64,000 bases of DNA from Microcoleus sp. bin38.metabat.b11b12b14.051. Its GTDB lineage: Bacteria > Cyanobacteriota > Cyanobacteriia > Cyanobacteriales > Microcoleaceae. The notes beneath the pieces are model-generated. The model saw only the letters and a program-made list of their open reading frames with translations. It made no database searches and was not told the DNA's origin. Below, piece after piece: positions 43,947 to 52,853 of the stretch; position 1 is the first letter of the stretch, and each line of letters begins with the position of its first letter. The translations under genes and the position numbers were made by a program. The stretch lies in contig NZ_JAAFKD010000024.1 of NCBI RefSeq assembly GCF_013299165.1, positions 34,641-98,640 on the forward strand, given 5' to 3'.

Positions 43947-44990
43947 ATGAAATCCCCAAGACTGTCCGACACGACAAACTCAGCTTCAAGCAAGGAAAAC
44001 AGGCTGCACTTAGAGCGACTGGTGAGCGCAGCAGCACCCACACCCGCAGAAATCAATGCCGGCAGCGATGCAGTTAGCGGGTTGACTCAAAACCCCAAAA
44101 CCCTGCCTCCAAAGTATTTCTACGACGATCGCGGCTCGAAGCTGTTCGAGTTGATTTGTCAGTTGCCGGAATACTACTTAACGCGCACTGAAACGGCGAT
44201 TTTGCAAGAGTGCGCGGGGGCGATCGCCCAAGTGACGGGCAAGTGCGAAATCGTCGAACTCGGCAGCGGCAGTTCCACCAAAACCCGGATTCTTCTGGAT
44301 GCTTACAGCCAATTGGAATATCCACTGCACTATTTGCCGATCGACATCAGCCCTACTATGTTAGAAAGCAGCGCTTGTCAACTCTTGGCAGATTATCCAT
44401 CGCTCCAAATTCACGGACTTGTCAGCACTTACGAATTAGCATTAGCTAAAATTGCCCCGTCACCTTTGCCAACCCGAATGATTTGCTTTCTCGGCAGCAC
44501 CCTCGGCAATCTCAACCCTCAAGAATGCGATCTATTCTTCTCGCAAGTTGTCGGTGCATTGCAGCCGGGAGAGTATTTTTTGCTGGGAATTGACCTAGAC
44601 AAATCCAAGGATATTTTAGAGCCTGCCTACGATGACACTCAAGGAGTGACGGCAGCATTTAACTTGAATATGCTGCGACATTTAAATCGGAAGTATGAGG
44701 GTAATTTTGATTTGGCACAGTTCGAGCATTGGGCTTTTTACAATCAAGAACAATGTCAAATTGAAATGCACCTGAAAAGTAAGAAAGCGCAAACGGTTAA
44801 CTTGCGCGCTCTCAATTTAACGGTTGAATTTGCCGCCGGAGAAACTATCCGCAGCGAAATTTCCCGCAAGTTTAATCTTAATACTGTCAAGAAAGAACTT
44901 TCGCAACGCGGTTTAAAGCCGGTGCAAGTTTGGACAGATCCAAACCAGTTGTTTGGCTTGATGCTTAGTCAGTTGACAGTTGACAGTTGA
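43947..44990 (+). CDS. egtD: L-histidine N-alpha-methyltransferase EgtD
   Basis: 347 residues. It makes hercynine (trimethylhistidine) with three SAM. The methyltransferase motif I EIVELGSGSSTKT, the PKYFYDDRGSKLFE start of the domain, and FLGSTLGNLNP are EgtD signatures. The first 40 residues are a variable tail (ATG at 43947). It follows egtC-egtB but about 380 bases away with a palindrome between. No egtA or egtE is in the window. Confidence 0.95.
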   Translation: MKSPRLSDTTNSASSKENRLHLERLVSAAAPTPAEINAGSDAVSGLTQNPKTLPPKYFYDDRGSKLFELICQLPEYYLTRTETAILQECAGAIAQVTGKCEIVELGSGSSTKTRILLDAYSQLEYPLHYLPIDISPTMLESSACQLLADYPSLQIHGLVSTYELALAKIAPSPLPTRMICFLGSTLGNLNPQECDLFFSQVVGALQPGEYFLLGIDLDKSKDILEPAYDDTQGVTAAFNLNMLRHLNRKYEGNFDLAQFEHWAFYNQEQCQIEMHLKSKKAQTVNLRALNLTVEFAAGETIRSEISRKFNLNTVKKELSQRGLKPVQVWTDPNQLFGLMLSQLTVDS

Positions 44991-44992
44991 CA

Positions 44993-45118
44993 TTAGTCAT
45001 TGGTCATTGGTCATTGGTCATTGGTCATTAGTCATTAGTCATTAGTCATTAGTCATTAGTCATTAGTCATTGGTCATTGGTCAGTTGTCATTGGTCAGTT
45101 GTCATTGGTCAGTTGTCA
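44993..45118. repeat. TCATTGG/TCATTAG heptamer array
   Basis: About 17 head-to-tail copies of a 7-mer with A/G variation, starting at the egtD stop. The last part of the egtD frame (SQLTVDS) is made of the same repeat, so the array touches the coding end. Confidence 0.92.
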
Positions 45119-45281
45119 TTTTAGCCGATCGCGTAGCCGAAGGCTGGTCATTTGTCAAACAGGTCATTTGTCCTGCCGTGCTGTCCTCGGAGAGCGAACT
45201 TTGTCAAGCCGTCGGGCCGTCGCGTTGTCATTTTACCATCCGAGCGACTTGCCCGCCCGCTATCGCCGAGGGGAGCCGAAG

Positions 45282-46953
45282 GGTTCCCGACTGTTGCCCA
45301 AATACCTAGATTTACCTATGATTTAGAGGACGAATTCTCGGCATGGCATGGACAGGCTAATCAGTACGTGCAAGATATACAGGTATAACCACATTGAGGG
45401 GTCAAATCAATGCCATCCCTAACCTACGTCAAAGGATTGCCCACTCCAGAATCAGAACTGAATGCTTTAGGCTTCAGTCAGATGGAGATGTTTTTGACCG
45501 CCTTTGCCCCTATTTTTAGGCTGGCCGCGATTGAAACGGTTCATCAGTTATTGACTTGTACCGAATTCAATAAATCGAAATGGAACAGCCACATTCAAGT
45601 AACCTACTCCATCAACAAGCGTCACGCAAATGGCGTTATCGCCTACGCTAAAGGTAAGGTTGACGGCGCGAAGGAACATCGCTCATTGCATATCAAAACA
45701 TTAACAGGTAAAGCAAAGTCGATTGAAATTTGGTTGAAGAAGGCAGAAAAAAAGTTAAAAGCAGCAAACAAGTTTTACTCCAAAAAGAATTGGCCCGGCA
45801 GCAGAGTAGGTGGTAATTTTCCTTTATCTTGTTCGCTCAAGTACAAGGAAACTAATTGGCAAAATTTACGCTTTCAAATTCACCATAAAAAGCGCAAGCT
45901 CTTCCTTTTTCAGAATAAACTAACCACGCTAAAGGCATTACCAATCAAAGTATTCGTACCTCGCGATCAAGTTTTCTTGGTAGGATCTCAAGACGAGACA
46001 CTAGGGAATGGTATTGCTCAATGGAATGGTTCGACCTTAAAGATTAGAACCCCAAGGTGTCTTGAAGGGAGTTTTGGTAAAGGTGTTTCAGCCGAGATTG
46101 GTAATTTTGACCGCAATATTAACAGACTGCCACAGGACGGTGCAAAGACATGGCATCTATTCAAAAAGGATAATAAGTGGAAAGTCGCGGTATCTTTTAC
46201 ACCAAGCCCTGTCAAGTCTCAATCTCTTGATCGAGCTTATGGCTGCATTGGGATTGATCTGAATCCTGGCTCAATTGGTTGGGCTTATGTTGATACCGAT
46301 GGCAATCTAAAAGCCTCATGTCAAATTCCTTTGCAAATGGGGTTGCAGAAGGGCGCACAGCAGGCTCAAATCGTTGACTCTTGCCTTCAGTTGGCAACGC
46401 TAGCTCTAATGTATCAATGCCCTATTGTCTGTGAAGAATTAGACTTTTCAGACAAAAAGCAGCGCTTAGGTGAAACGAGTCATAAGTATGCCCGAATGCT
46501 TTCTTGTTGGGCGTACAACGAATTCTATAAACAGCTAAGTGCTATTCTTGCCAACCGTGGTATTGAATTAATTACAGTCAATCCAGCTTTTACCAGTATT
46601 ATTGGCTTGTTCAAATACCTCAAAATGTACGGACTCGCTAGCGATGAAGCGGCTGCTTTAGTGATTGCTCGTAGAGGCATGAGATTAGGTGAAAAACTCC
46701 CAGACTCCATAACCGCCTATGTCGAGGTGAACTCGAACAAGCACGTATGGGGTCAATGGGCCCAACTGAATAGAAAGACCAAGCAATCCGGTATGGTGAA
46801 TCGCAGACACGATTATTATACCGTTTCTAACTGGAGTTTTCTGGTCAACCCCAAAGAGGTCTGCGGGGAAGTGTTCGCACACTAGATAAGATTTGCTTAA
46901 ACTTATACCGTAAAAGTTTATACCTAGGTAAACCTAGGTTTTTAGAAGCGGTA
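45282..46953 (+). mobile_element. IS200/IS605-type element with tnpB only, copy 1
   Basis: Boundaries are defined by comparison with the copy at 57540-59212: shared sequence begins at GGTTCCCGACTGTTGCC and ends at TTTTTAGAAGCGGTA. Right end contains the palindrome AAACCTAGGTTT. No tnpA is inside, so movement would need the transposase in trans. The last ~70 bases after tnpB are the expected place for an omega-RNA (guide RNA) scaffold. Confidence 0.88.
45410..46885 (+). CDS. tnpB: TnpB-related RNA-guided nuclease-like protein, copy 1
   Basis: 491 residues. RuvC-like triad: Asp in IGIDLNPGSIGWAY (near 283), Glu in VCEELDFSDKK (near 344), Asp in ASDEAAALVIARRG (near 417). The CxxC zinc ribbon that usually sits between the last two motifs is missing. 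N-terminal helical part and HHKKRKLFLFQNKL strands fit the WED/REC regions. TnpB proteins cut DNA under omega-RNA guidance and favour element retention. The second copy differs mainly in a patch near 310-340 and in the last 20 residues. Confidence 0.88.
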   Translation: MPSLTYVKGLPTPESELNALGFSQMEMFLTAFAPIFRLAAIETVHQLLTCTEFNKSKWNSHIQVTYSINKRHANGVIAYAKGKVDGAKEHRSLHIKTLTGKAKSIEIWLKKAEKKLKAANKFYSKKNWPGSRVGGNFPLSCSLKYKETNWQNLRFQIHHKKRKLFLFQNKLTTLKALPIKVFVPRDQVFLVGSQDETLGNGIAQWNGSTLKIRTPRCLEGSFGKGVSAEIGNFDRNINRLPQDGAKTWHLFKKDNKWKVAVSFTPSPVKSQSLDRAYGCIGIDLNPGSIGWAYVDTDGNLKASCQIPLQMGLQKGAQQAQIVDSCLQLATLALMYQCPIVCEELDFSDKKQRLGETSHKYARMLSCWAYNEFYKQLSAILANRGIELITVNPAFTSIIGLFKYLKMYGLASDEAAALVIARRGMRLGEKLPDSITAYVEVNSNKHVWGQWAQLNRKTKQSGMVNRRHDYYTVSNWSFLVNPKEVCGEVFAH

Positions 46954-47480
46954 GTCCTGCCATGCTGTAGAGAGCGATAGAACGTCCAACGTCCACCCCT
47001 CCAACGTCATTATTAGTTGAAGGTTGGGTTTCGTTGCACTGGCTCCGTCTTCTTCGTTCCTTCCCTCTTCCCAATTCACCAAAAAACGAGAGGGAAGCCC
47101 CTGGCTTTAGACATGGGGAGGAACTCGGTAGCGGTTTCAACCGCCTTCAATATTTTTTTACGCAATTGATCGAAAGATTTGTTATGATTAAGTTGTAAGT
47201 AAAAAAACCATCTACGTGTTGAAACATTCTAGTATCGGAGAAATCCCGGCGAGCGTGAGCCACCACACTCCTCAAAGAGTAGTAAGCCTGTTTAACTGAC
47301 AAGTAACGGCAGAATGTGAAGCGTACCTATCTGGCAAAAGTGATGGATTATGAAAGCAAACAATTCAAAAGTAAGCGCAATTGCAATACCTTTTATATTG
47401 GTAGTTGTTTTGAGCGTCTAGAGGTGCTTTGATAACGCCTTTGAGAGTTTTCGGATTCATTCAAGAATCCCCCTGATTCA
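46954..47480. other. Remnants of IS605-type right ends, no complete gene
   Basis: Two pieces resemble the terminal hairpin of canonical tnpB elements: GAAGCCCCTGGCTTTAGACA then TGGGGAGG (about 47092-47119) and GAATCCCCCTGATTCATCAG then TGGGGAG (47467-47493). The 300 bases before the second piece (47180-47460) look like a decayed tnpB tail and RNA scaffold, but no frame is open. A short minus-strand frame at 46934-47140 is not convincing. Confidence 0.5.
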
Positions 47481-47542
47481 TCAGTGGGGAGTATCAAGAT
47501 TGATTCTCCATTCACCATTCGCTATTTTCCACTCCCAAGGAC

Positions 47543-47655
47543 TACTGACCAATGACAAGTGACAACTGACAACTGACAACTGACAACTGAGGGCGGGCAC
47601 GGGGGCACCGCCCCTACTGACTGACAACTGACAACTGACAACTGACAACTGACAA
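47543..47655. repeat. CTGACAA heptamer array with inserted GC-rich hairpin
   Basis: Two runs of the 7-mer are separated by GGGCGGGCACGGGGGCACCG then CCCCTAC, a separate small repeat that can fold. Adjacent to the stop of the next minus-strand gene. Confidence 0.88.
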
Positions 47656-47664
47656 ATTAACAAA

Positions 47665-48276
47665 TTAACAAATCGGCTGCTGTCCGGGTTTTACGGCGTG
47701 AATGTACTCGCTGCCGGATGTCGGCCATCCCCGCTTGTAATAGGCTTCCTCGGGCTTCCCCCAGCCCAACTGCAACAGAATTTCGATAAAATCCAACTTT
47801 TCCCACTTGGAGATACTAGCCCATTCTGTGCGCTGGGCTATAGCCTCTACGTCTCTAGGAGCGATCGCTCGAAAATCCTTGCCGCTGTTAATACTTAGAT
47901 ACAAATCCATCCCGGCAGTTACCTGCTGCCAAAATTCCAACATCGATATCTTAGCTGTCTTCAGCGTCATTAAATCAACCGGTAGAGCGATTAATTCGTC
48001 CTCCACTGCCGGGTAGCGCAGAACATTGCCTTTAACAGCCATTTCCCGCCAGACAATCCCAGAAACTTGATGTTCCCGCTGGTATTCGTGCACGGCCGCC
48101 TTAAAATTTTGATAAGCAGTGAACTTTTGAACGCCCTCGGATTTGAGAAAGCGATCGATCACGGGGTTGCCTGTACCAGGAGTTTCAGTCAAACTCAGGC
48201 GCCGTCCGTACAAACAGGCTTGGCGCTCTTCTTCGAGGATTTTAATTAGTTCGGCCGTGCTGTAGACCTTGGACAT
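47665..48276 (-). CDS. Conserved cyanobacterial protein of unknown function
   Basis: 203 residues, soluble, no recognised domain. STAELIKILEEERQACLYGRR opens with a helix; the middle (VSGIVWREMAVKGNVLRYP) is strand-rich; the end contains RTEWASISKWEKLDFIEILL. Proteins of this type occur across filamentous cyanobacteria as single genes. A heptamer array borders its stop. Confidence 0.65.
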   Translation of the reverse strand: MSKVYSTAELIKILEEERQACLYGRRLSLTETPGTGNPVIDRFLKSEGVQKFTAYQNFKAAVHEYQREHQVSGIVWREMAVKGNVLRYPAVEDELIALPVDLMTLKTAKISMLEFWQQVTAGMDLYLSINSGKDFRAIAPRDVEAIAQRTEWASISKWEKLDFIEILLQLGWGKPEEAYYKRGWPTSGSEYIHAVKPGQQPIC

Positions 48277-48677
48277 CTTTATTCAGGCACAATCAATAAA
48301 TTTGCTGGTCTGGCTGGTTTTGTCGGCTAATTTTTACTAAAAATTATTTATTTTTTGAGCAATATCGGTTTTGCTGTTATTCTAACTTTTATTGGTGGTG
48401 AGTTCTAGTTTGACAGTTTACAGGAGTTGAGTCTATAAATCCCGAAAGCAAGAAAGAAAAAAGCTGTTAGCAGGATACCAAATCCTGAGTTTCGCTGTTG
48501 GCTGGGCAGTCCGGTAAGCCCGCGACACAGCCAACAACAAAGCCCCCTCACAGGAGGGGGCAAAACTGAATCAGATGTTTAGGAGTTATATTTGGCGGGT
48601 CGAACTAAGAACCCGAAAAAAAAGCAGCATTCGCACTTGCTGTCAACTACCAAAATTCAAATTTTCAGTCTCAAACC
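48277..48677. other. Region with structured RNA candidate and terminator
   Basis: 400 bases. Inverted repeat TGTTGGCTG (48497-48505) with CAGCCAACA (48529-48537) and a nearby AGGAT/ATCCT pair form a folded block; the GC terminator at 48542-48561 lies beside it. No protein gene seen. Confidence 0.5.
48542..48561 (-). terminator. Terminator downstream of the second RRM gene
   Basis: GCCCCCTCxxxGAGGGGGC-type hairpin (8-pair stem). On the minus strand it is followed by TTTGTTGTT, so it fits termination of the leftward RRM transcript ending at 48678. Confidence 0.75.
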
Positions 48678-48992
48678 TTAATAGCGTCGTGAAGAGCGAT
48701 TGTTGTCGCCCCAGCCGCCGCCGCCCGAGGAGCGTTTGTTGTTGTTGTTTTCGCGAGGTTTGGCTTTGTTGACTTTCAAGTCACGGCCCATCCACTCAGC
48801 ACCATCTAGAGCTGCGATGGCTGCTGCTTCTTCTGCCTCGCTTGCCATTTCCACAAAAGCAAATCCCCGCATCCTGCCTGTTTCCCGATCGACTGGCACT
48901 TGGACGCGGCTAACAGTACCGTACTCGGCAAATACTTCGCTGAGGTCGTCTGATGTGACCTCATAAGAAAGATTACCCACGTAAATCGACAT
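48678..48992 (-). CDS. RRM-type RNA-binding protein with glycine-rich tail (second copy)
   Basis: 104 residues from the ATG at 48992 (the frame is open to 49070 but the RRM begins at MSIYVGNLSYEV). RNP2 IYVGNLSY and RNP1 RGFAFVEMA intact; tail NNKRSSGGGGWGDNNRSSRR. This type belongs to the cold-inducible Rbp group. Its long 5' region (about 580 bases to the next gene) may hold a thermosensitive leader, as known for such genes. Confidence 0.94.
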   Translation of the reverse strand: MSIYVGNLSYEVTSDDLSEVFAEYGTVSRVQVPVDRETGRMRGFAFVEMASEAEEAAAIAALDGAEWMGRDLKVNKAKPRENNNNKRSSGGGGWGDNNRSSRRY

Positions 48993-49573
48993 AAAATCTC
49001 CAGAATCATTAGGGTGCAGAGACTTAGATTCGGAGAGACGCTTGTAAATAAACACCAACAAACTACGCAACCGAATTTAATTCTTGAAAAACTACTATAA
49101 CATGAAGCCACCACAATCAGCAATTGGCTCTCAAAAATTTCAATTTTGGGCGCCTTAGGTCAAGATCCGGTAAAAAGTATTCGTGATAACTGACATCTTG
49201 GACTTTTGGAGTTATCATCTTTCTTTCTTCCTGCCGGATGGAGCTGAGAGCTGAAATTTTTGGTTGCTGTTAGCTTGTTGATTGGGTTTTATTGAGAATA
49301 TTGCTGGAGGTCGTTTATGGCTCTATATTCTCTGGTTAAAACCGTCTAGAATCAAAACAATGTGAAAAAAAAATATAGGAAAATTGCTCGGGCGGACGAT
49401 CGCTCTGTAAGACAAAAAAACGCTAAGCCAAGGGTATTGAGTCATAACTCACATCACCTTTTTTTATGACTGACCGGGCATCCGAAAAGCACCATGAATC
49501 AAGATTTTCCCCTCGGATTCACCTTCCAAGTCAATGTCCAATATCCCATATTTTATCTGTCGCCGCATCGAAT
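48993..49573. other. Upstream region of the second RRM gene
   Basis: 580 bases. Likely 5' leader and promoter of rbp on the minus strand. The CAAAAATTTCAATTTTGG inverted repeat at 49129-49146 is the only structure I note. No gene. Confidence 0.45.
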
Positions 49574-50419
49574 TTAGTACCCTGCAACAGCGACCCAAAA
49601 ATAATTCTCAAAAGAGCTTTTAGGAATGTCTACGCGCATTTTTTTACCCCAAGTATAGACATCAAAGCTCACGCGAGCTCGATCGCCCTTTCTGGCACTT
49701 TCGTCTTCAATTGCGATATTTCCCAACAGCGCCACCCAGTGACTGGGATAAGGAATCAGCGGCGGTTTGTTCCCCAGCATTCCTTCAGCAGTAATCAAAG
49801 CAAAAGCAAACCCCCCAGCTTTGATGGCCTCATCGGCGGCCCGCAGGGCTGGAATATCGCCGCTGAAATAAGCGTAGTGAGATTTTACATCCCGCCCGCC
49901 CAAAATTTCTCGCCCCCAGCCGGCGACTTCCCAAGATTTGGTCATGCCGCTGATGTTGCGGATAATATCTGGGGCGCTGGCTTCTATGGGAAATATCAAA
50001 TTTTCTGATTCTCGCAGCGCTGATAAAACCATCCAGTCTACTTGAGGCATCCGTAAATTGCCTTTGCTTTGCCGCAGCGTCATTGACGGAGAAATCGATC
50101 GCATGGATTGAGTGCGAAAACTGCCGGTTTCCCAAAGATGGCGGCAGATTTCGACGTAGCGGAGGGGGCGGCGCGTCGAGAGTGCGAAAGTGACGGCTGC
50201 GGGGCCGCAAAAGGGTTGTCCGCCTTGATTTACTTGGAATGGATCGCGGATGCGCTCGCGCATTTCGGCGATGATTTGGGTTTTGTTTAAAGCTGGCCAA
50301 AAGCTGGGCCGATTGGAGCGTTCAAATTCTAAAATTGCCTCATCTGCTTGCTGTTGCGAACTTTGGTTTGGCTGTTGGGAAGTGAAGCTAGGAGCTGCGA
50401 TGGAATTGTCTGGTGTCAT
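49574..50419 (-). CDS. Papain-like cysteine peptidase-type protein
   Basis: 281 residues. A Cys nucleophile candidate in GQPFCGPAAVTFAL (near 71), a His in PSHWVALLGN (near 227) and an Asp in FDVYTWG (near 253) form a C39/papain-like set with correct order. The first 40 residues are Gln/Ser rich and disordered. Similar proteins in bacteria act as peptidases or effectors. There is no secretion signal or immunity gene nearby. Not tied to a known pathway. Confidence 0.6.
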   Translation of the reverse strand: MTPDNSIAAPSFTSQQPNQSSQQQADEAILEFERSNRPSFWPALNKTQIIAEMRERIRDPFQVNQGGQPFCGPAAVTFALSTRRPLRYVEICRHLWETGSFRTQSMRSISPSMTLRQSKGNLRMPQVDWMVLSALRESENLIFPIEASAPDIIRNISGMTKSWEVAGWGREILGGRDVKSHYAYFSGDIPALRAADEAIKAGGFAFALITAEGMLGNKPPLIPYPSHWVALLGNIAIEDESARKGDRARVSFDVYTWGKKMRVDIPKSSFENYFWVAVAGY

Positions 50420-50918
50420 TTTTGTTATAAGTCGGATATATTAATGTTTGCCTATAATTAATTACTTTTGCGATCGGGATAGAGCAATATTATTAAATTA
50501 TTGAATTAGATTTTTTTTACCGCAGAGGGCGCAGAGAACGCAGAGAAAGAGAGAAGAAGTGATATCTGGATAAATTATTTTTTTTTCCTTTTTCTTAAAT
50601 TATTGAATTAGATTTTTTTTACCGCAGAGGGCGCAGAGAACGCAGAGAAAGAGAGAAGAAGTGATATCTGGATAAATTATTTTTTTTTCCTTTTTCCTTC
50701 TTCTTGGAGCATCTCGTTTTTGCAAAAAGCATTTTGTTTTACAGTGTGAACTCTCGACAGCAGTACAAATACAAAACCCAGATGCACTGCCTTATTTCTG
50801 ATGGCTAATGACTCATGACTTCTTCCTGATGCCTACTGACTACTGACTAATAACGTTCGCTCGGGGGGGGGACAGCACTTCTGTCAACTGTCAACTGTCA
50901 ACTGTCAACTGTCAACTG
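50420..50918. other. Intergenic region with 102-bp tandem duplication and heptamers
   Basis: Two copies (from about 50492 and 50594, period 102) of a unit containing ACCGCAGAGGGCGCAGAGAA, a sequence often seen repeated in cyanobacterial intergenic regions. From 50883 to 50919 the 7-mer CAACTGT is repeated five times, ending at the TPR gene stop. Confidence 0.88.
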
Positions 50919-52601
50919 TTACCACTTTCCTGACATCGCGCCTTTGAGTCTCAATTCTTCTCGACTGACTAGAGCTTCGTAGTAATCGGGTTTGATTTCT
51001 AGGGCGACTCCGTAGGAGCTAATGGCGTCTTGAGTTCGCTGCATTTTTTGCAAAACGTCGCCGCGCTGTGCCCAAGCTTCCCAGTTGTCGGGCTTGAGTT
51101 GAATCACTTGGTCAAAAGCGATGAGTGCTTCGGAATATCGCTGCATTTTACCTAGGACTAAACCTCGGTTTACCCAGCCTTGATAGTTGTCGGGCCAGAT
51201 AGTAATTGCTCGATCGTAGGATGCTAGTGCTGGTTCGTGCTGTTCTAAGTTTGACAGGGCGTTGCCGCGTTTCAACCATGCTTCAAAGTTGTCTGGGACG
51301 ATTTTGATGACGCGGTTGTAAGCTGCGACTGCTTCTTCGTAACGCTGCAATTTTTCTAGGGCTGCTCCTTGTTGCAATCCTACTTTTGAGGTAGTTTCTG
51401 CTTCGGAACTCAGAGAGATTACTTTGTCGAAACAGGCGATCGCTTCTTCGTATTGCTGCAATTTTTCGAGAGCTTCGCCTCGTAAATTCCAAGCTTCTAG
51501 AAAATTACCTTCAATTTGTAGGGCGTTGCTGTAAGCGATAATCGCATCTTTGTAGCGTTCCAATTTTGCTAGGGCGATGCCTCTACCCAGCCAAGCTTCG
51601 GGGAAATTTGGATTGATTTGAATTGCTCGATCGAAAGCTGCGATCGCGCCTTCATAATCTCTGGATTCTGATAGTGTTTGACCGCGCCCGATCCAAGCTT
51701 CGGGATAAAATGAATTAATTTCAATTGCTCGATCGAAACAAGCAATTGCCCCATCCCGCCACTGGTGGCTCAGGGCCATTCCTTTATAACACCACGCTTC
51801 GCAGTCGTTGGCTTGCAGTTGCAGCACGCGATCGTAAGCTGTGACTGCTTCGCCGTATTTGTGCAATTTTGCTGAAGCAATGCCCCGATTGAACCAAGCC
51901 AGACTGTTTTGCGGTTGCAGTTGAATGGCGCGATCGTAAGAATTTACAGCTTCAGCATAGCGTTCTGCCTTCATCAGAGCCAAACCTCGGTTCAGCGAAG
52001 CTTCCCAGTTGTTGGGGACGAGTTTGAGGGCACGCTCGTAGGCCCCCACTGCTTCAGCGTAGCGCTCTGCTTGCAACAACACGCTGCCTTGTCGGGACCA
52101 CATCGCGGGTAAATTCGGATGTATTTGGGTTGCTCTTTTGTAACAGCTTGCTGCTGCATCCCATTCTTGCAATTCTTCTAAAACTCTGCCGCGCTGATAC
52201 CAAGCTTCGTGCTTTTCTGGGTTGATTTGAATTGCTCGATCGAAAGTGGCGATCGCCTCTGAGTGATTCTGCAAGCTTAACAGTGCCGTCCCGCGCAGCA
52301 TCCAAGCCCAGTATTCTTCTGGATTAATCGCAATCGAGCGATCGCAGCAGGTGACGGTTTCTGCCCACGAGTGCAGTTGCTTGTAAGCTTTGCCGAGATT
52401 CAGCCACGCTCGGGCCCACTCTGGCTTAATTTGCACCGCTTTTGAGTAGCAAATGACTGCTGCTTCGTACCTTCCTGATGCGTAGTGTCTGTTGCCCCGA
52501 TCGTAATCTGGAAATGCTGCCAAAATTCTTAAAATCGGCGGCAGCAGAGCTGGTTGGGGGTTTGACGAGTTTTCTGTGGCCGAAGTTGAGAGGTCTGGCA
52601 T
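50919..52601 (-). CDS. Tetratricopeptide repeat protein
   Basis: 560 residues made almost wholly of about 14 TPR units (A-x-x-x-x-G-x-A-L-x-x-L-x-x-Y-x-E-A pattern, for example AIATFDRAIQINPEKHEAWY). No enzyme domain or membrane segment. It likely acts as a protein-binding scaffold. The start at 52601 is an ATG; its stop is adjacent to heptamer repeats. Confidence 0.92.
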   Translation of the reverse strand: MPDLSTSATENSSNPQPALLPPILRILAAFPDYDRGNRHYASGRYEAAVICYSKAVQIKPEWARAWLNLGKAYKQLHSWAETVTCCDRSIAINPEEYWAWMLRGTALLSLQNHSEAIATFDRAIQINPEKHEAWYQRGRVLEELQEWDAAASCYKRATQIHPNLPAMWSRQGSVLLQAERYAEAVGAYERALKLVPNNWEASLNRGLALMKAERYAEAVNSYDRAIQLQPQNSLAWFNRGIASAKLHKYGEAVTAYDRVLQLQANDCEAWCYKGMALSHQWRDGAIACFDRAIEINSFYPEAWIGRGQTLSESRDYEGAIAAFDRAIQINPNFPEAWLGRGIALAKLERYKDAIIAYSNALQIEGNFLEAWNLRGEALEKLQQYEEAIACFDKVISLSSEAETTSKVGLQQGAALEKLQRYEEAVAAYNRVIKIVPDNFEAWLKRGNALSNLEQHEPALASYDRAITIWPDNYQGWVNRGLVLGKMQRYSEALIAFDQVIQLKPDNWEAWAQRGDVLQKMQRTQDAISSYGVALEIKPDYYEALVSREELRLKGAMSGKW

Positions 52602-52853
52602 ACGCCTTGCATATAAAAAATTTAATGGGATAACAAGCTGGCGGTCTTATATATTAACTTACGCTTTTGTTAACTCGCTGTTGTTTTGAAACCAACTTAT
52701 CATATCAGGTCGGCGGTTTTTCAGTATTGTTACTTAAATTAAATAATACATATGTATAAATTTATGCTTTTTTTTCAAGATCGGTACACTGCCTTACAAT
52801 ACAGTTAGAACAAAATCAATATGTCCTAAGCCAGTTTTAAAACCCAATTTAAT

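Noticed and set aside
44993..45118. Regular repeats that could suggest a CRISPR array
   Set aside because: Units are seven bases with no spacers. The same holds for the tracts at 9337, 30909, 47543 and 50883. No cas genes are present.
46934..47140. 68-codon minus-strand frame after tnpB copy 1
   Set aside because: Spans the element end and a decayed IS end; no family and no ribosome site.
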